Of a DNA stretch of 64,000 nucleotides, positions 51,323 to 60,286 are shown piece after piece. The stretch is from Bacillota bacterium (GTDB lineage Bacteria > Bacillota > Ch66 > Ch109). The notes under the pieces were generated by a model. The model worked only from the letters and a program-made list of their open reading frames with translations, was not told where the DNA came from and made no database searches. The DNA lies in assembly GCA_013178275.1 (NCBI GenBank), contig JABLWZ010000002.1:124001-188000 (forward strand). Reading direction: 5' to 3'. Every line of letters starts with the position of its first letter. Position 1 is the stretch's first letter. The translations under genes and the position numbers were made by a program.

Positions 51323-52369
51323 ATGAAAGCATTGTTTTTGGCAGGCGGAATAGGAACCAGGTTAAGACCCATTACAGAGGATCTACCAAAACCCATGGTG
51401 CCTATAATGGGCAAACCACTTCTCGAAAGGAATATTGAAAACCTAAAGAAATACAACATAATAAATGAAATTGTATTGAGCACCTGCTACAAGCCACATA
51501 AAATTGAAAACCACTTTGGAGATGGAAAGAAGTTTGGGGTAAAAATCAGTTACATATCCGAAGATATTCCGTTAGGCACAGGAGGGGCAATAAAAAATGC
51601 CGAATGTTTTTTTGATGATACTTTTTTGGTGTTTAATGCGGATATAATAAGCGACATTGATATTTTGGATATGATAAGGTTCCATCACGAAAAAAAAGCA
51701 TTAGCCACTATCGCTGTGACCCAGGTTGACGACCCTTCTGCTTATGGGGTTATCGAGCATGATAAAAATGGTTATATTACTGCGTTCAAGGAAAAGCCTA
51801 AGCCCCATGAAACCAAATCAAATCTTATTAACGCCGGTGTCTACATCTTTGAGCGGGAGCTGCTTAATGAAATTTCTTCAAGCAAAGTAGTATCCATTGA
51901 ACGGGAGACATACCCCCAGCTTCTTGAAAAAGGTTTAAAAATGGCTACGTATCACAAGTGTTCTTATTGGCTTGATCTCGGTACACCAGATAAATACATA
52001 AAAGTGCATAAGGATATATTAAAAGGTAAATTGGAAATTGACGGTCTTAACTTTAACGAGAGTATTCAATTCATCAGTAAAACGGCCAAAATACATGAAA
52101 CCGCAAGGCTCTATGGGCCTGTTTATATAGGCGAAAATGTGGAAATCGGCGCTTTCTCTATCATTGGCCCGAGTACCGTTTTGTGCGATGACTCCTATGT
52201 GGGAACTGGAGCTAAGGTTGTGGGTAGCGTGGTTTGGGATCGAGTAAGTGTGGGAAGCGGGGCTTTGGTTGCAGACTCCGTATTGATGTCAAATTGCACG
52301 GTTGATAGAAACAGCGAAGAGTACAATGCCGTATTAACTGAAAACTTCAGCCATCCCATTGCGGTGTAA
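51323..52369 (+). CDS. Sugar-1-phosphate nucleotidyltransferase (mannose-1-P guanylyltransferase type)
   Basis: The 348-aa protein starts at ATG after SD TAGGAGGGATCACATT. Nucleotidyltransferase domain at 1-235: LAGGIGTRLRPITEDLPKPMVPIMGKPLLERNIE, GTGGAIKNAE, and FNADIISDIDI. The C-terminal part has left-handed beta-helix hexapeptides (ARLYGPVYIGENVEIGAFSIIGPSTVLCDDSYVGTGAKV). It makes NDP-sugar, most likely GDP-mannose given the phosphomannomutase in the same operon. The exact nucleotide is inferred. Confidence 0.85.
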   Translation: MKALFLAGGIGTRLRPITEDLPKPMVPIMGKPLLERNIENLKKYNIINEIVLSTCYKPHKIENHFGDGKKFGVKISYISEDIPLGTGGAIKNAECFFDDTFLVFNADIISDIDILDMIRFHHEKKALATIAVTQVDDPSAYGVIEHDKNGYITAFKEKPKPHETKSNLINAGVYIFERELLNEISSSKVVSIERETYPQLLEKGLKMATYHKCSYWLDLGTPDKYIKVHKDILKGKLEIDGLNFNESIQFISKTAKIHETARLYGPVYIGENVEIGAFSIIGPSTVLCDDSYVGTGAKVVGSVVWDRVSVGSGALVADSVLMSNCTVDRNSEEYNAVLTENFSHPIAV

Positions 52370-52391
52370 AAAATAGAGGGGGTTTTCCAAT

Positions 52392-53567
52392 ATGGTTCCG
52401 AACCGGATGAGAAACATTGCTTTTTTAAGCACCTACCCTCCCCGGGAATGCGGTATCGCCACCTTTACCCAGGACCTTGTAATGGAGCTTGGCAGGGTTA
52501 GTCTTCTGAATAAACCCAAGGTTGTGGCGGTGAGCAACAATGATTATAACTATGATGACAATGTCATAATAGGACTTTGGCAGCATGATCGGGAAGATTA
52601 TTTCAAGACTGCTCTTGATATTAATAAAACCAATATTGAGCTCCTGGTGATGGAGCATGAGTATGGCATATTTGGCGGGGAAGCAGGCGAATTTGTCTTA
52701 GACTTCGTCGAAAACCTTCGGATACCTTTGATCACAACGCTGCATACCGTTCTTTCCAGCCCCTCTGCAAAACAAGAACAGGTATTGAGGACACTCGGAG
52801 AAAAGAGCGCGAAGGTTGTCACTATGGCCCAAAATACAAAGCCGCTCCTGGAAGCGGTTTATGGAATCGAGCCTTCAAAAATAGAAGTAATACACCACGG
52901 CGTGCCGTACAGAAACCCTGAGTCGCGGGATAGGCTGAAGGAAAAACAAGGGCTTAATGGGCGTAGCGTAATCAGTACTTTTGGACTGTTGAGTCCTGGA
53001 AAGGGATTGGAGTACGCTATTGAGGCCATCGCCCAGATAGCAAAAGAACACAAAGATATTGTTTACCTTATACTCGGGCAGACACACCCCTGTGTAAAAA
53101 AAGAAGCTGGAGAAGAGTACCGGAAAAAACTCATGGAAATGGTTGAAAAGCTCGGGATTAATGAACATGTAAGATTTGTTGATAAATACCTTTCCAAAGA
53201 CGAAATTATCCGCTATCTGCAAATGTCTGATATTTATATGACGCCGTATCTCAATAAGGATCAGGCGGTAAGCGGTACCCTCGCCTATGCCATCGGATAC
53301 GGCAGGATTGTCATATCTACACCATACAGCTATGCGAGGGAAATGCTTGCCGATGGTAGAGGACTATTGGCTGAGTTCTGTGATGCTAATTCCCTCGCCA
53401 AAAACATCAAATATATACTGGAAAACCCGGAAGCCAAAAAAGAAATGGAAAGAAGGACTTTAAGTGCTGGCAGGACTATGATGTGGAGACATGTTGCCAA
53501 ACAGTATACGAAGCTTTTTATTGGCACAATGGAAGAGTTGAGAATTTCCGGAAGTATGGTTGTATGA
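52392..53567 (+). CDS. GT4-type glycosyltransferase
   Basis: The 391-aa GT-B protein has an N-terminal Rossmann part (NIAFLSTYPPRECGIATFTQDLVMELG), a linker, and the C-terminal donor domain (VISTFGLLSPGKGLEYAIEAIAQIAKEHKDIVYLILGQTHP... YLQMSDIYMTPYLNKDQAVSGTLAYAIGYGRIVISTPYSYAREML). The E-x7-E region is partly conserved. It is likely a mannosyltransferase. The stop overlaps the next start (ATGATG). Confidence 0.85.
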   Translation: MVPNRMRNIAFLSTYPPRECGIATFTQDLVMELGRVSLLNKPKVVAVSNNDYNYDDNVIIGLWQHDREDYFKTALDINKTNIELLVMEHEYGIFGGEAGEFVLDFVENLRIPLITTLHTVLSSPSAKQEQVLRTLGEKSAKVVTMAQNTKPLLEAVYGIEPSKIEVIHHGVPYRNPESRDRLKEKQGLNGRSVISTFGLLSPGKGLEYAIEAIAQIAKEHKDIVYLILGQTHPCVKKEAGEEYRKKLMEMVEKLGINEHVRFVDKYLSKDEIIRYLQMSDIYMTPYLNKDQAVSGTLAYAIGYGRIVISTPYSYAREMLADGRGLLAEFCDANSLAKNIKYILENPEAKKEMERRTLSAGRTMMWRHVAKQYTKLFIGTMEELRISGSMVV

Positions 53568-54568
53568 TGAAAGACGATCATATTTTCAGGCTTACCGATG
53601 ATACTGGGATGCTCCAGCACTCAAAATATGGAGTGCCTGATCTTGCCCATGGATATACCACTGACGACAATGCCAGGGCATTGATCATGGCAACAATGCT
53701 CTATGAAAAGTATAGAAAGAAAAAATATCTTGATCTTATATTCAGGTACTCTTCTTTTATACTAAATGCCCAGATTAAGACAGGCAAGTTTAGGAACTTT
53801 ATGAGCTATGACAGAAAATGGCTTGAAGAGGAAGGCTCGGAGGATTGTTTTGGCAGGTGCCTTTGGGCAATCGGGTATGCTTTGTCCAATAAGTATATTC
53901 CACAAGGGGTAAGGTATACCCTACTCCGTGTTTTAAAAAAAGCCCTGCCCAATGTGGTTTCTTTAAACTGGCCCAGAGCCAAGGCTTATTCGATTATAGG
54001 CCTTGCATCCCTTAACTCTGAAGACACACAAAATTTAGTATTTGACACGGCGTCATCTCTTTGCCGTCTGTATGATGAACAAAAGGACGAAAAGTGGAAA
54101 TGGTTTGAAAAAAGTGTAACGTATAGCAACAGTGTTTTCCCCTGGGCACTTTTTGCAGCTCAGAAGATTTTTAATGAAAAAAGGTTTCTTGAGGTAGCCG
54201 AAGAAAGCCTGGATTTTCTTGAAAGTATAACTTTTAAGGACGGTTTTTTTAAACCGGTGGGCTGCAACGGATGGCTTGTAAAAGGCGGGACACCAGCGGA
54301 GTTTGATGAACAACCCATTGAGGCATGTGAAACTGCTCTGACATATCTAGAAGCCTATTCAGTTACCAGGAGGAAGAAATATAAAGCGAAAGCAAAAAAA
54401 TGCCACGCTTGGTATGAAGGGGCAAATTCTAAAGGCATAAAACTCGTTGACGGTGAAACCGGCGGCTGCTTTGACGGTTTGACTGGTAGAGGAGTAAACC
54501 AGAATCTTGGGGCTGAAAGCCTTGTATCTTATTGGATATCTTATCTGGCGCTTTCTGATTTAGATTGA
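53564..54568 (+). CDS. Helical-barrel glycosidase-like protein
   Basis: The 334-aa soluble protein starts at ATG 53564 or 53567, overlapping the GT4 stop. It is almost all helix (GYTTDDNARALIMATMLYEKYRKKKYLDLIFRYSSFILNAQ... CFGRCLWAIGYALS... EQPIEACETALTYLEAYSVTRRKKYKAKAKKCHAWYEGANSKGIKLVDGETGGCFDG), suggesting an (alpha/alpha)6 barrel as in several glycosidase families. Acidic pairs (TTDDNAR, EEEGSEDC) could be catalytic. The family name was not recognised with certainty; the operon suggests an enzyme acting on the same mannoside. Confidence 0.55.
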   Translation: MMKDDHIFRLTDDTGMLQHSKYGVPDLAHGYTTDDNARALIMATMLYEKYRKKKYLDLIFRYSSFILNAQIKTGKFRNFMSYDRKWLEEEGSEDCFGRCLWAIGYALSNKYIPQGVRYTLLRVLKKALPNVVSLNWPRAKAYSIIGLASLNSEDTQNLVFDTASSLCRLYDEQKDEKWKWFEKSVTYSNSVFPWALFAAQKIFNEKRFLEVAEESLDFLESITFKDGFFKPVGCNGWLVKGGTPAEFDEQPIEACETALTYLEAYSVTRRKKYKAKAKKCHAWYEGANSKGIKLVDGETGGCFDGLTGRGVNQNLGAESLVSYWISYLALSDLD

Positions 54569-54585
54569 TAAAAGGAGAGACCAAA

Positions 54586-55950
54586 ATGAGTGCTGTTCAT
54601 GAACAGATTTTCAGACAATACGATATACGGGGTATATTCGGAAAGGAATTGACTTTAAGAGATGCAGAGCTTATCGGGAGAGCTTTTGGAACCTATATTA
54701 AAAGACGGGGCGAAAATAATGCCATTGTCGGCAGGGATACCAGAAGATCGTCCCCCGACCTGTTTAACAGCCTGGTAAAGGGATTTCTTTCTACCGGGAT
54801 AAATGTGAAAGATATCGGGGTGGTAGTATCGCCGATATTCTATTATTCAACAATCCTTTATGGTATAAAGTCAGGGATAATTGTCACCGCTAGCCATAAT
54901 CCGGCAAACTATAACGGCTTTAAGATCCAGTTTGACGGAAGGACGCTATACGGTGAAGAGCTTCAGATTATAAAGAAATTGATTCAAGCCGACGATTTTG
55001 AGAACGGTCAGGGAAAACTGACCTGCCAGTCTCCGGTTAAAGATTATATTGGAATGGTAAAAGAAAAGATAAATCTCACAGGCCGTAAACTGAAGGTTGT
55101 GGTTGACTGTGGCAACGGCACAGCGGGACTGTTTGCGCCGACTCTATTAAAAGAACTAGGCTGCGAGGTGATCCCCCTCTATTGCGACTCAAACCCTGAT
55201 TTTCCAAACCATTTTCCTGATCCAGTAAAGACAGAAAATCTAAAAGATCTTATTAGGACCGTAAAAGAAAGCAGAGCAGACTTGGGTGTAGGCTTTGACG
55301 GCGACGGAGACCGACTAGGGGTTGTGGATAATCAAGGCAATATTATCTGGGGAGATATGCTTATGATTCTTTTCTGGAGGGAAATTATGCCTAAATATCC
55401 AGGTGCTACGGCAATTGTTGAGGTGAAGTGTTCAGAAACGCTGGTGGAAGAGATAAAAAGGCTGGGCGGAAAGCCCATGTTCTACAAAACCGGGCATTCT
55501 CTCATTAAAGCAAAAATGAAAGAGTTAGGTACCGTGTTTACTGGTGAGATGTCGGGGCATATGTTTTTTGCCGATGAATACTTCGGGTTTGATGACGCCT
55601 TGTATGCATGTGCAAGGCTTTTGCGCATAATATCAAAAAGTGGCAAGGCATTAAGCGAACTATTTTCAGACGTGCCCAAAACCTTTGTGACCCCTGAAAT
55701 CAGGATTGAGTGTCCCGAGGAAGAGAAGCATTATTACGTGGGAAAAGCCAAAAAGTATTTTGAAGCAAAAGGTAAAAAAATCATTGATATTGATGGGGTA
55801 AGAGTTCAGTTTGATGACGGTTGGGGATTGGTGAGAGCATCTAATACAGGCCCCGAACTCATTGTCCGTTGTGAGGCGAAAACTTTTAATCAACTAGAAC
55901 AGATAAAGGAGGAAATATCAAAATCTATCCGACCGTTTAAAATAGCCTAA
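54586..55950 (+). CDS. Phosphomannomutase/phosphoglucomutase
   Basis: The 454-aa protein starts at ATG 54586 after SD AAAGGAGAGACC. Motifs: N-terminal FRQYDIRGIFGKELT, phosphoserine loop GIIVTASHNPANYNGFK near residue 103, metal loop GFDGDGDRLGVVD near residue 240, and sugar loop GEMSGHMFFADEYFGFDDA near residue 318. It interconverts hexose-6-P and hexose-1-P, feeding the nucleotidyltransferase. It closes the mannoside operon. Confidence 0.92.
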   Translation: MSAVHEQIFRQYDIRGIFGKELTLRDAELIGRAFGTYIKRRGENNAIVGRDTRRSSPDLFNSLVKGFLSTGINVKDIGVVVSPIFYYSTILYGIKSGIIVTASHNPANYNGFKIQFDGRTLYGEELQIIKKLIQADDFENGQGKLTCQSPVKDYIGMVKEKINLTGRKLKVVVDCGNGTAGLFAPTLLKELGCEVIPLYCDSNPDFPNHFPDPVKTENLKDLIRTVKESRADLGVGFDGDGDRLGVVDNQGNIIWGDMLMILFWREIMPKYPGATAIVEVKCSETLVEEIKRLGGKPMFYKTGHSLIKAKMKELGTVFTGEMSGHMFFADEYFGFDDALYACARLLRIISKSGKALSELFSDVPKTFVTPEIRIECPEEEKHYYVGKAKKYFEAKGKKIIDIDGVRVQFDDGWGLVRASNTGPELIVRCEAKTFNQLEQIKEEISKSIRPFKIA

Positions 55951-56039
55951 AACTGTCTAATTTATGGTGTCCTTATGTAATTCCGAGATTAAGAATTTTC
56001 ATTGTGTAACACTAAGGGTGAATTCGTACAGATCGGTGG

Positions 56040-56531
56040 TTGAGTGAGATAAGCAAGCATCGCAGTCCCTGTATGGCCCTTTTGTGGTCGCTGGCTATTC
56101 CAGGCTTCGGGCAACTCTATAATCAGGACTATCTGGTCGGTCTGGTCTTGGTAATGCTGGAGTTCGTCATCAACGTCAAGGCAGACCTTAATCTCGCTAT
56201 ATACTACTCGTTTCGCGGGCAGTTCCTGGAAGTAGATCAGGTAGCCAGAATCCAGTGGCTGCTGTTTTATCCCTGCGTTTACGGTTTTTCAATGTGGCAT
56301 GCGTACAACAGGGGAGCTGAAATAAATCGGTGGTTAGGACCAGAAGAGGCGGGTGTAGGAATCCCTTCGAAGACCCATCTAAACGGATGTCTCTTAGGTT
56401 TTGCAATAGGCGGAACCTTGGGGGTAATTTATAGTTTCTATATAGGGCCGGTACTCTGTGGGCTCATAGGTGGGATTATCGGGGCAACGGTAGGGTCGAT
56501 ATTTGAATATCTCGTAAGGTTGAGGAAATAA
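56040..56531 (+). CDS. Membrane protein: PG.GQ domain fused to a glycine-rich helix pair
   Basis: The 163-aa protein starts at TTG 56040 (weak SD). Its first part (ALLWSLAIPGFGQLYNQDYLVGLVLVMLEFVINVKADLNLAIYYSFRGQF... WLLFYPCVYGFSMWHAYNRGAEINR) matches one repeat of the protein at 42361. The tail (HLNGCLLGFAIGGTLGVIYSFYIGPVLCGLIGGIIGATVGSIFEYLV) resembles the glycine-rich helices of the 43148 protein. It is therefore a fusion of what are two genes in the other cluster, and again next to a DUF3231 gene. Confidence 0.65.
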   Translation: MSEISKHRSPCMALLWSLAIPGFGQLYNQDYLVGLVLVMLEFVINVKADLNLAIYYSFRGQFLEVDQVARIQWLLFYPCVYGFSMWHAYNRGAEINRWLGPEEAGVGIPSKTHLNGCLLGFAIGGTLGVIYSFYIGPVLCGLIGGIIGATVGSIFEYLVRLRK

Positions 56532-56564
56532 TAAATAGAAAAATGTGATGGAGGTAATTAATTC

Positions 56565-57632
56565 GTGGAGCAGCAAACGTTTACTGAGGAGAACCTCTCA
56601 AAAACTCCACCTTTACCAGTAACCCATGAAACACGGCTTTCGTCCTCTGAGATAGCCAATCTCTGGAGGACCTGCATGCTTTATAGCATGACCGCCTGCG
56701 TGATGCAGTATTTCCAGCAGCATGTACAGGACCGGGACATAAAATCTTTAGTACAAGAAAGCTTATCAATAGCTGAAACAGGGGTAAATATCGCCGCCGA
56801 CTTCTTGAAGAAAGACAAGCGTGCAGTTCCAAGGGGTTTTGGTGACCAGGATGTTGACTTGGAAGCACCTGCACTATTCTCGGATGTGTTTTACCTGTAT
56901 TACATTAGCAATCAGGTTAAAGTAGGCCTAAATGTCAGTAGTATGGCCTGCACCATGGCGTCCCGCCCCGACATCCGAGATTTCTACATCCAGTGCATAG
57001 AGTCGACATTAAGGTTTTGGGGAAGGATATCGGATACCTTGTTGAGTAAAGGCCTAATGATAAGGCCGCCCTATGTAGCGACAGTAGAGAAAGTGGACTT
57101 CGTGAAAAAGCAGAGCTTTCTGGGGGGCCTGTTCGGTCAGGAACGGTCTCTTTTGGCCATCGAGATTGAGCAGTTGTATTTCGGCACAATCACCAACGAG
57201 ATAGGCAGGACGCTGTTGACCGGTTTCCGCCAGACAGCAAGGTCTTCAGAGGTGCGCAGCTATATGGAACGGGGTTTAAAATTGGCATCAAAATACATTA
57301 AATTATTCGGAGACAAACTCCGGGAGGGCGATATAAGTTCACCGATGCACTGGGATGCTTACGGGAACGTGACCGAATCGACCGTGCCGTCTTTCTCGGA
57401 TAAACTGATGATGTTCCACACTGTTTTATTGAACGCCTTTGGTATAGCCAACTACGGGGTTTCCCTGTCATCAAGCATGAGAAGCGACGTGGTCACCACT
57501 TATGCTGCTATAATTCCGGAAGTTGCAAGTTACACCGAGGACGGGATTAATATAATGATTGACAACGGCTGGTTCGAGGAACCGCCCCGTGTATTAGACC
57601 GTGATAAGCTGTCTAATGTAAACATACACTAG
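56565..57632 (+). CDS. DUF3231 family protein, copy 2
   Basis: The 355-aa protein starts at GTG after SD GGAGGTAATTAATTC. It carries the full two-repeat layout: SSSEIANLWRTCMLYSMTACVMQYFQQHVQDRDIKSLVQESLSIAETGVNI... GFGDQDVDLEAPALFSDVFYLYY and KLREGDISSPMHWDAYGNVTESTVPSFSDKLMMFHTVLLNAFGIANYGVSLSSSMRSDVVTTYAAIIPEVASYTEDGINIMIDNGWFEEPP. It is complete compared with copy 1. Conserved H and D/E residues could bind metal as in ferritin-like bundles. Confidence 0.88.
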   Translation: MEQQTFTEENLSKTPPLPVTHETRLSSSEIANLWRTCMLYSMTACVMQYFQQHVQDRDIKSLVQESLSIAETGVNIAADFLKKDKRAVPRGFGDQDVDLEAPALFSDVFYLYYISNQVKVGLNVSSMACTMASRPDIRDFYIQCIESTLRFWGRISDTLLSKGLMIRPPYVATVEKVDFVKKQSFLGGLFGQERSLLAIEIEQLYFGTITNEIGRTLLTGFRQTARSSEVRSYMERGLKLASKYIKLFGDKLREGDISSPMHWDAYGNVTESTVPSFSDKLMMFHTVLLNAFGIANYGVSLSSSMRSDVVTTYAAIIPEVASYTEDGINIMIDNGWFEEPPRVLDRDKLSNVNIH

Positions 57633-57848
57633 GAGAGCGGGCAAATGTTCTCCAGAGAATGTTTTTCTCTATAAGGATAAAATCATACTTACTTTACGTC
57701 TGGTATAGGTTCTTACAAGCTGAGGCGTTATCGTACAGAATTTGGCTTTTGGTACAGTCTCCCCGGGTACGACTTTTTCCGTGAGATTTAATCCAAGCAA
57801 TAACGATGATCGAAAGTTGTACGGTTAAAATAATTTTTAAAAAGAATC
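57633..57848. other. Intergenic region before IS21
   Basis: No gene. It includes the second copy (57731-57764) of the GTAC...TTTTGGTAC...CCCC repeat. Confidence 0.35.
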
Positions 57849-57982
57849 CCGTTTATGCGTATTCCGATGAATTCGACCGCTTATTACGATTCATTTCGAC
57901 CGGTCGTTATGATTTAAAAACGACCAGTTATCGGAGCGAAGCGACGCTGGTATTTTCGGTATAGCACACTGGTCGATTTGAT

Positions 57983-58320
57983 TCAAGGTTTAATATAAGT
58001 TTTACGCATTGTAGGTCCATTAATGGCAATTTTGTGAGCATTGTGAACTAGCCGGTCAAGAATTGCATCCGCCAGAGTCGGATCGGTTAAGGCAGCGTGC
58101 CAGTGGTCAATGGGAAGCTGGCTGGCAATCACGGTTGAACGGGCCTGGCTGCGGTCATCTATCACCTCCAGAAGATCTCTTCCCTGGACGTCGGTGAATG
58201 GGGCAAGGCCCCAATCGTCCAGGATCAGGAGATCGATTTTAGCTATCTTGCCAAGGAGACGGTGGTAGGAACCATCTCCTCTGGCAATCGCCAACTCGGT
58301 GAGCAGCCGAGGGGTTCGGT
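57983..58320 (-). pseudogene. istB: istB, 5'-truncated
   Basis: The frame keeps about 110 residues of the IstB AAA+ domain: [100 protein letters not shown]. Walker B (LLILDDWG) is there, but Walker A and the N-terminal domain are missing, lost in the deletion that also removed the end of istA. Confidence 0.85.
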
Positions 58321-58344
58321 AGTAACGGGTACTGAGTCCCCCAT

Positions 58345-59597
58345 CTGGGCAGTACCTGGACCGATGGTCTCTGACCAGCTTACAAGTCGGGACGGAGTCC
58401 ATTCCAGGTACTTCTGGTGCTGGGAAGGTCGGTGCTGAAGATTGGTCATATACTCCCCCCGGCGGTAACCTCGCAGGTGAACGCTTACCCGACGACCCTT
58501 GAACAGTATCTCTACCATGCTGGCGGTTAACCTGATGTCGACGCTTTTATGTATCAACTGGTATGGGACGCTGTAGTAGTTATGGTCGATTTCTACGTGA
58601 TAATCGATATTGACCTTAGCCTTCTTCCATTGGGCGAACTCGTAACGCTGCGACGGCAGCGGTTTGAGAGCCGGCTTATCCAGGGTTTCGTAGAGTTCTT
58701 TGCGACTGCCCTCCAGCTTCTGAAAGGGACGCTGGTTAAGTTCAACAAGGATTTCTTTGATAGCCTGGTTCAGTTCTCCCAAGGAGAAGAAGATGCGGTT
58801 CCTTAACGGGGCCAGAATCCAGTTCTCTACGGTCTGAACCGCCTTTTCTACCTTGGGTTTATCTTTAGGTTTGCGAGGTCGGGCGGGAATAACGACTGCT
58901 CCAAAATGGGCAGCCATCTCCTGGTAAGTAGGGTTGATATCGGGTTCGTAGCGGCAGGGATGGGTTACGCCGGTCTTGGTGTTATCGGGAACGATGATCT
59001 GGGTAACTCCGCCGAAGAACTCGAAAGCCCGACAGTGAGAAGAGATCCAGGAGAACATGTCCTGGTTGATGGTCGCTTCGGCGTAGGTGTAGTTACTGGC
59101 TCCCAACACGGCGACGAAGATGCTTGCCATGCTGATTTCGCCAGTCCTGGGGTCGACTATCGGCACGGTCTGCCCTGCGTAATCGACGAACATTTTCTCT
59201 CCCGCTTGGTGTACCTGGCGGAGTGATGCGTTGAGTGTCTTGGTCCACTGGCGGTAAAGCTCACAAAACCGGCTGTACTGGTAGCCGTCGGGATTCTGCT
59301 CCTTATACTCCAGCCACAGGAGCTGTAAAGTAACCCCTTTACGCCGAAGTTCCCGATAAACCCAGTCGAAGTCAATGTCCGTTTTATTGTGGCGGGGGGC
59401 ATCGTTGCCAGGAAACAAAAGGGCATCCAATGAGGCATCATCCAGGCTTTCAGGTAGGGGCCAGGTAAGTCCAGCGTCTTGGCTCTGGCGAGATAATCGC
59501 TTACTGTACTGTGGGATAGGTTGCAGCTCCGGGCGATCTGTCTCAGCCCTAAGCCAGCTTCCCATTTAAGCCGTAGGATTTCTTTGGTTTTACGCAT
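58345..59597 (-). pseudogene. istA: istA, frameshifted and 3'-truncated
   Basis: ATG 59597 (SD AGGAGGAGATTGTCT) starts MRKTKEILRLKWEAGLGLRQIARSCNLSHSTVSDYLARAK; a one-base shift near 59480 moves the rest (DAGLTWPLPESLDDASLDALLFPG...) to another frame. The DDE core (KMFVDYAGQTVPIVD, IIVPDNTKTGV, KPKVEKAVQTVENWILAPLRN) is present. The C-terminus breaks off after [22 protein letters not shown] and joins istB. The element cannot encode a functional transposase. Confidence 0.85.
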
Positions 59598-59880
59598 AGA
59601 CAATCTCCTCCTGGCCATAGGTATCCTTCATCTCCTCGAATGCTTTTTCTCGGTGATTACGTCACGAGGAGGAGAAAACCCTTTGGCAATTTGATTGTCC
59701 AGCGTCACGGTTTTATTAAACCCGATTACTACCAGTTCCTACCAGCCGACCATAAGTGGTCGGAATGGATTGGAATGACTGGTCGATTTGCTTCGTAATC
59801 GGTGGTCGATTTCAATCGTAACAGGTGGTCGGAATGAATCGAAACGGGTGGTCGATTTGGTTCGGAATATGCACCGTTTA

Positions 59881-60100
59881 AGACAGATAGCCATACGGAT
59901 GATGATTAATTACAGACTAAAAAAAGTGCTTACTAGGTTTAAATGACCTGGTTTTTTATTTGTGGCAGGAGGAAATATTTATAACTTAATAACAGAGATG
60001 CTTAAACAAATATCTCGCATTAATCAGAAGGGATTTTTAGATTGGTGTCGAAATATCCTTTAACAGTCTCTTTTTAATTAAGTTATTAAAACCCCAATTT
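59881..60100. other. Non-coding region before the riboswitch
   Basis: About 220 bp, AT-rich, with no ORF. The promoter of the riboswitch transcript should be here; I found no convincing -35/-10 pair. Confidence 0.35.
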
Positions 60101-60187
60101 CGACAAAGGCAAACCTGTTGAAAAGCAGGGACGCAAAGCTATCGGGTCTATGGCATAATAAAGAGCTATTGACGGCCGGGCCGCCGA
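60101..60187 (+). ncRNA. c-di-GMP-I riboswitch (GEMM-I)
   Basis: The stretch AAAGGCAAACCTG-TTGAAAAG-CAGGGACGCAAAGC is the GEMM-I core with its tetraloop helix and the GACGCAAAGC junction, followed by a second helix (GCTATCGGGTCTATGGC...AAAGAGCTA) and the closing GACGGCCGGGCCGCCG. It senses cyclic di-GMP. It lies 100 nt upstream of a large sensor kinase gene and must control it. Confidence 0.9.
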
Positions 60188-60206
60188 AAAAGGAGTTTTT
60201 CCTATT

Positions 60207-60230
60207 CAGCTATCCTTTTTCGGGATAGCT
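60207..60230 (+). promoter_or_regulatory. Hairpin in the riboswitch expression platform
   Basis: CAGCTATCC-TTTTTC-GGGATAGCT is a perfect stem of about 8-9 bp between aptamer and SD. The tail ATTATAGTC is not a T tract, so control may work by pairing with the upstream AAAAAGGAG/TTTTTCC segment or by SD sequestration; the SD (AAAGGAGGG) lies 40 nt further. Confidence 0.5.
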
Positions 60231-60286
60231 ATTATAGTCTGTAAGGTTTTAAAAATGCTGAGGAGTAAAAAGGAGGGAAGCGATAG

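Larger units (their letters stand above)
57856..59873. mobile_element. IS21-family element, decayed, with 7-bp target duplication
   Basis: Left end TGCGTATTCCGATGAATTCG (57856) matches the reverse complement of the right end (TGCATATTCCGAACCAAATC, read inward from 59873). CCGTTTA flanks both sides (57849-57855 and 59874-59880), an exact 7-bp direct duplication. Multiple GGTGGTCG(A/G) subrepeats occur inside each end, as is typical of IS21 transposase binding sites. Both genes inside are broken. Confidence 0.88.
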
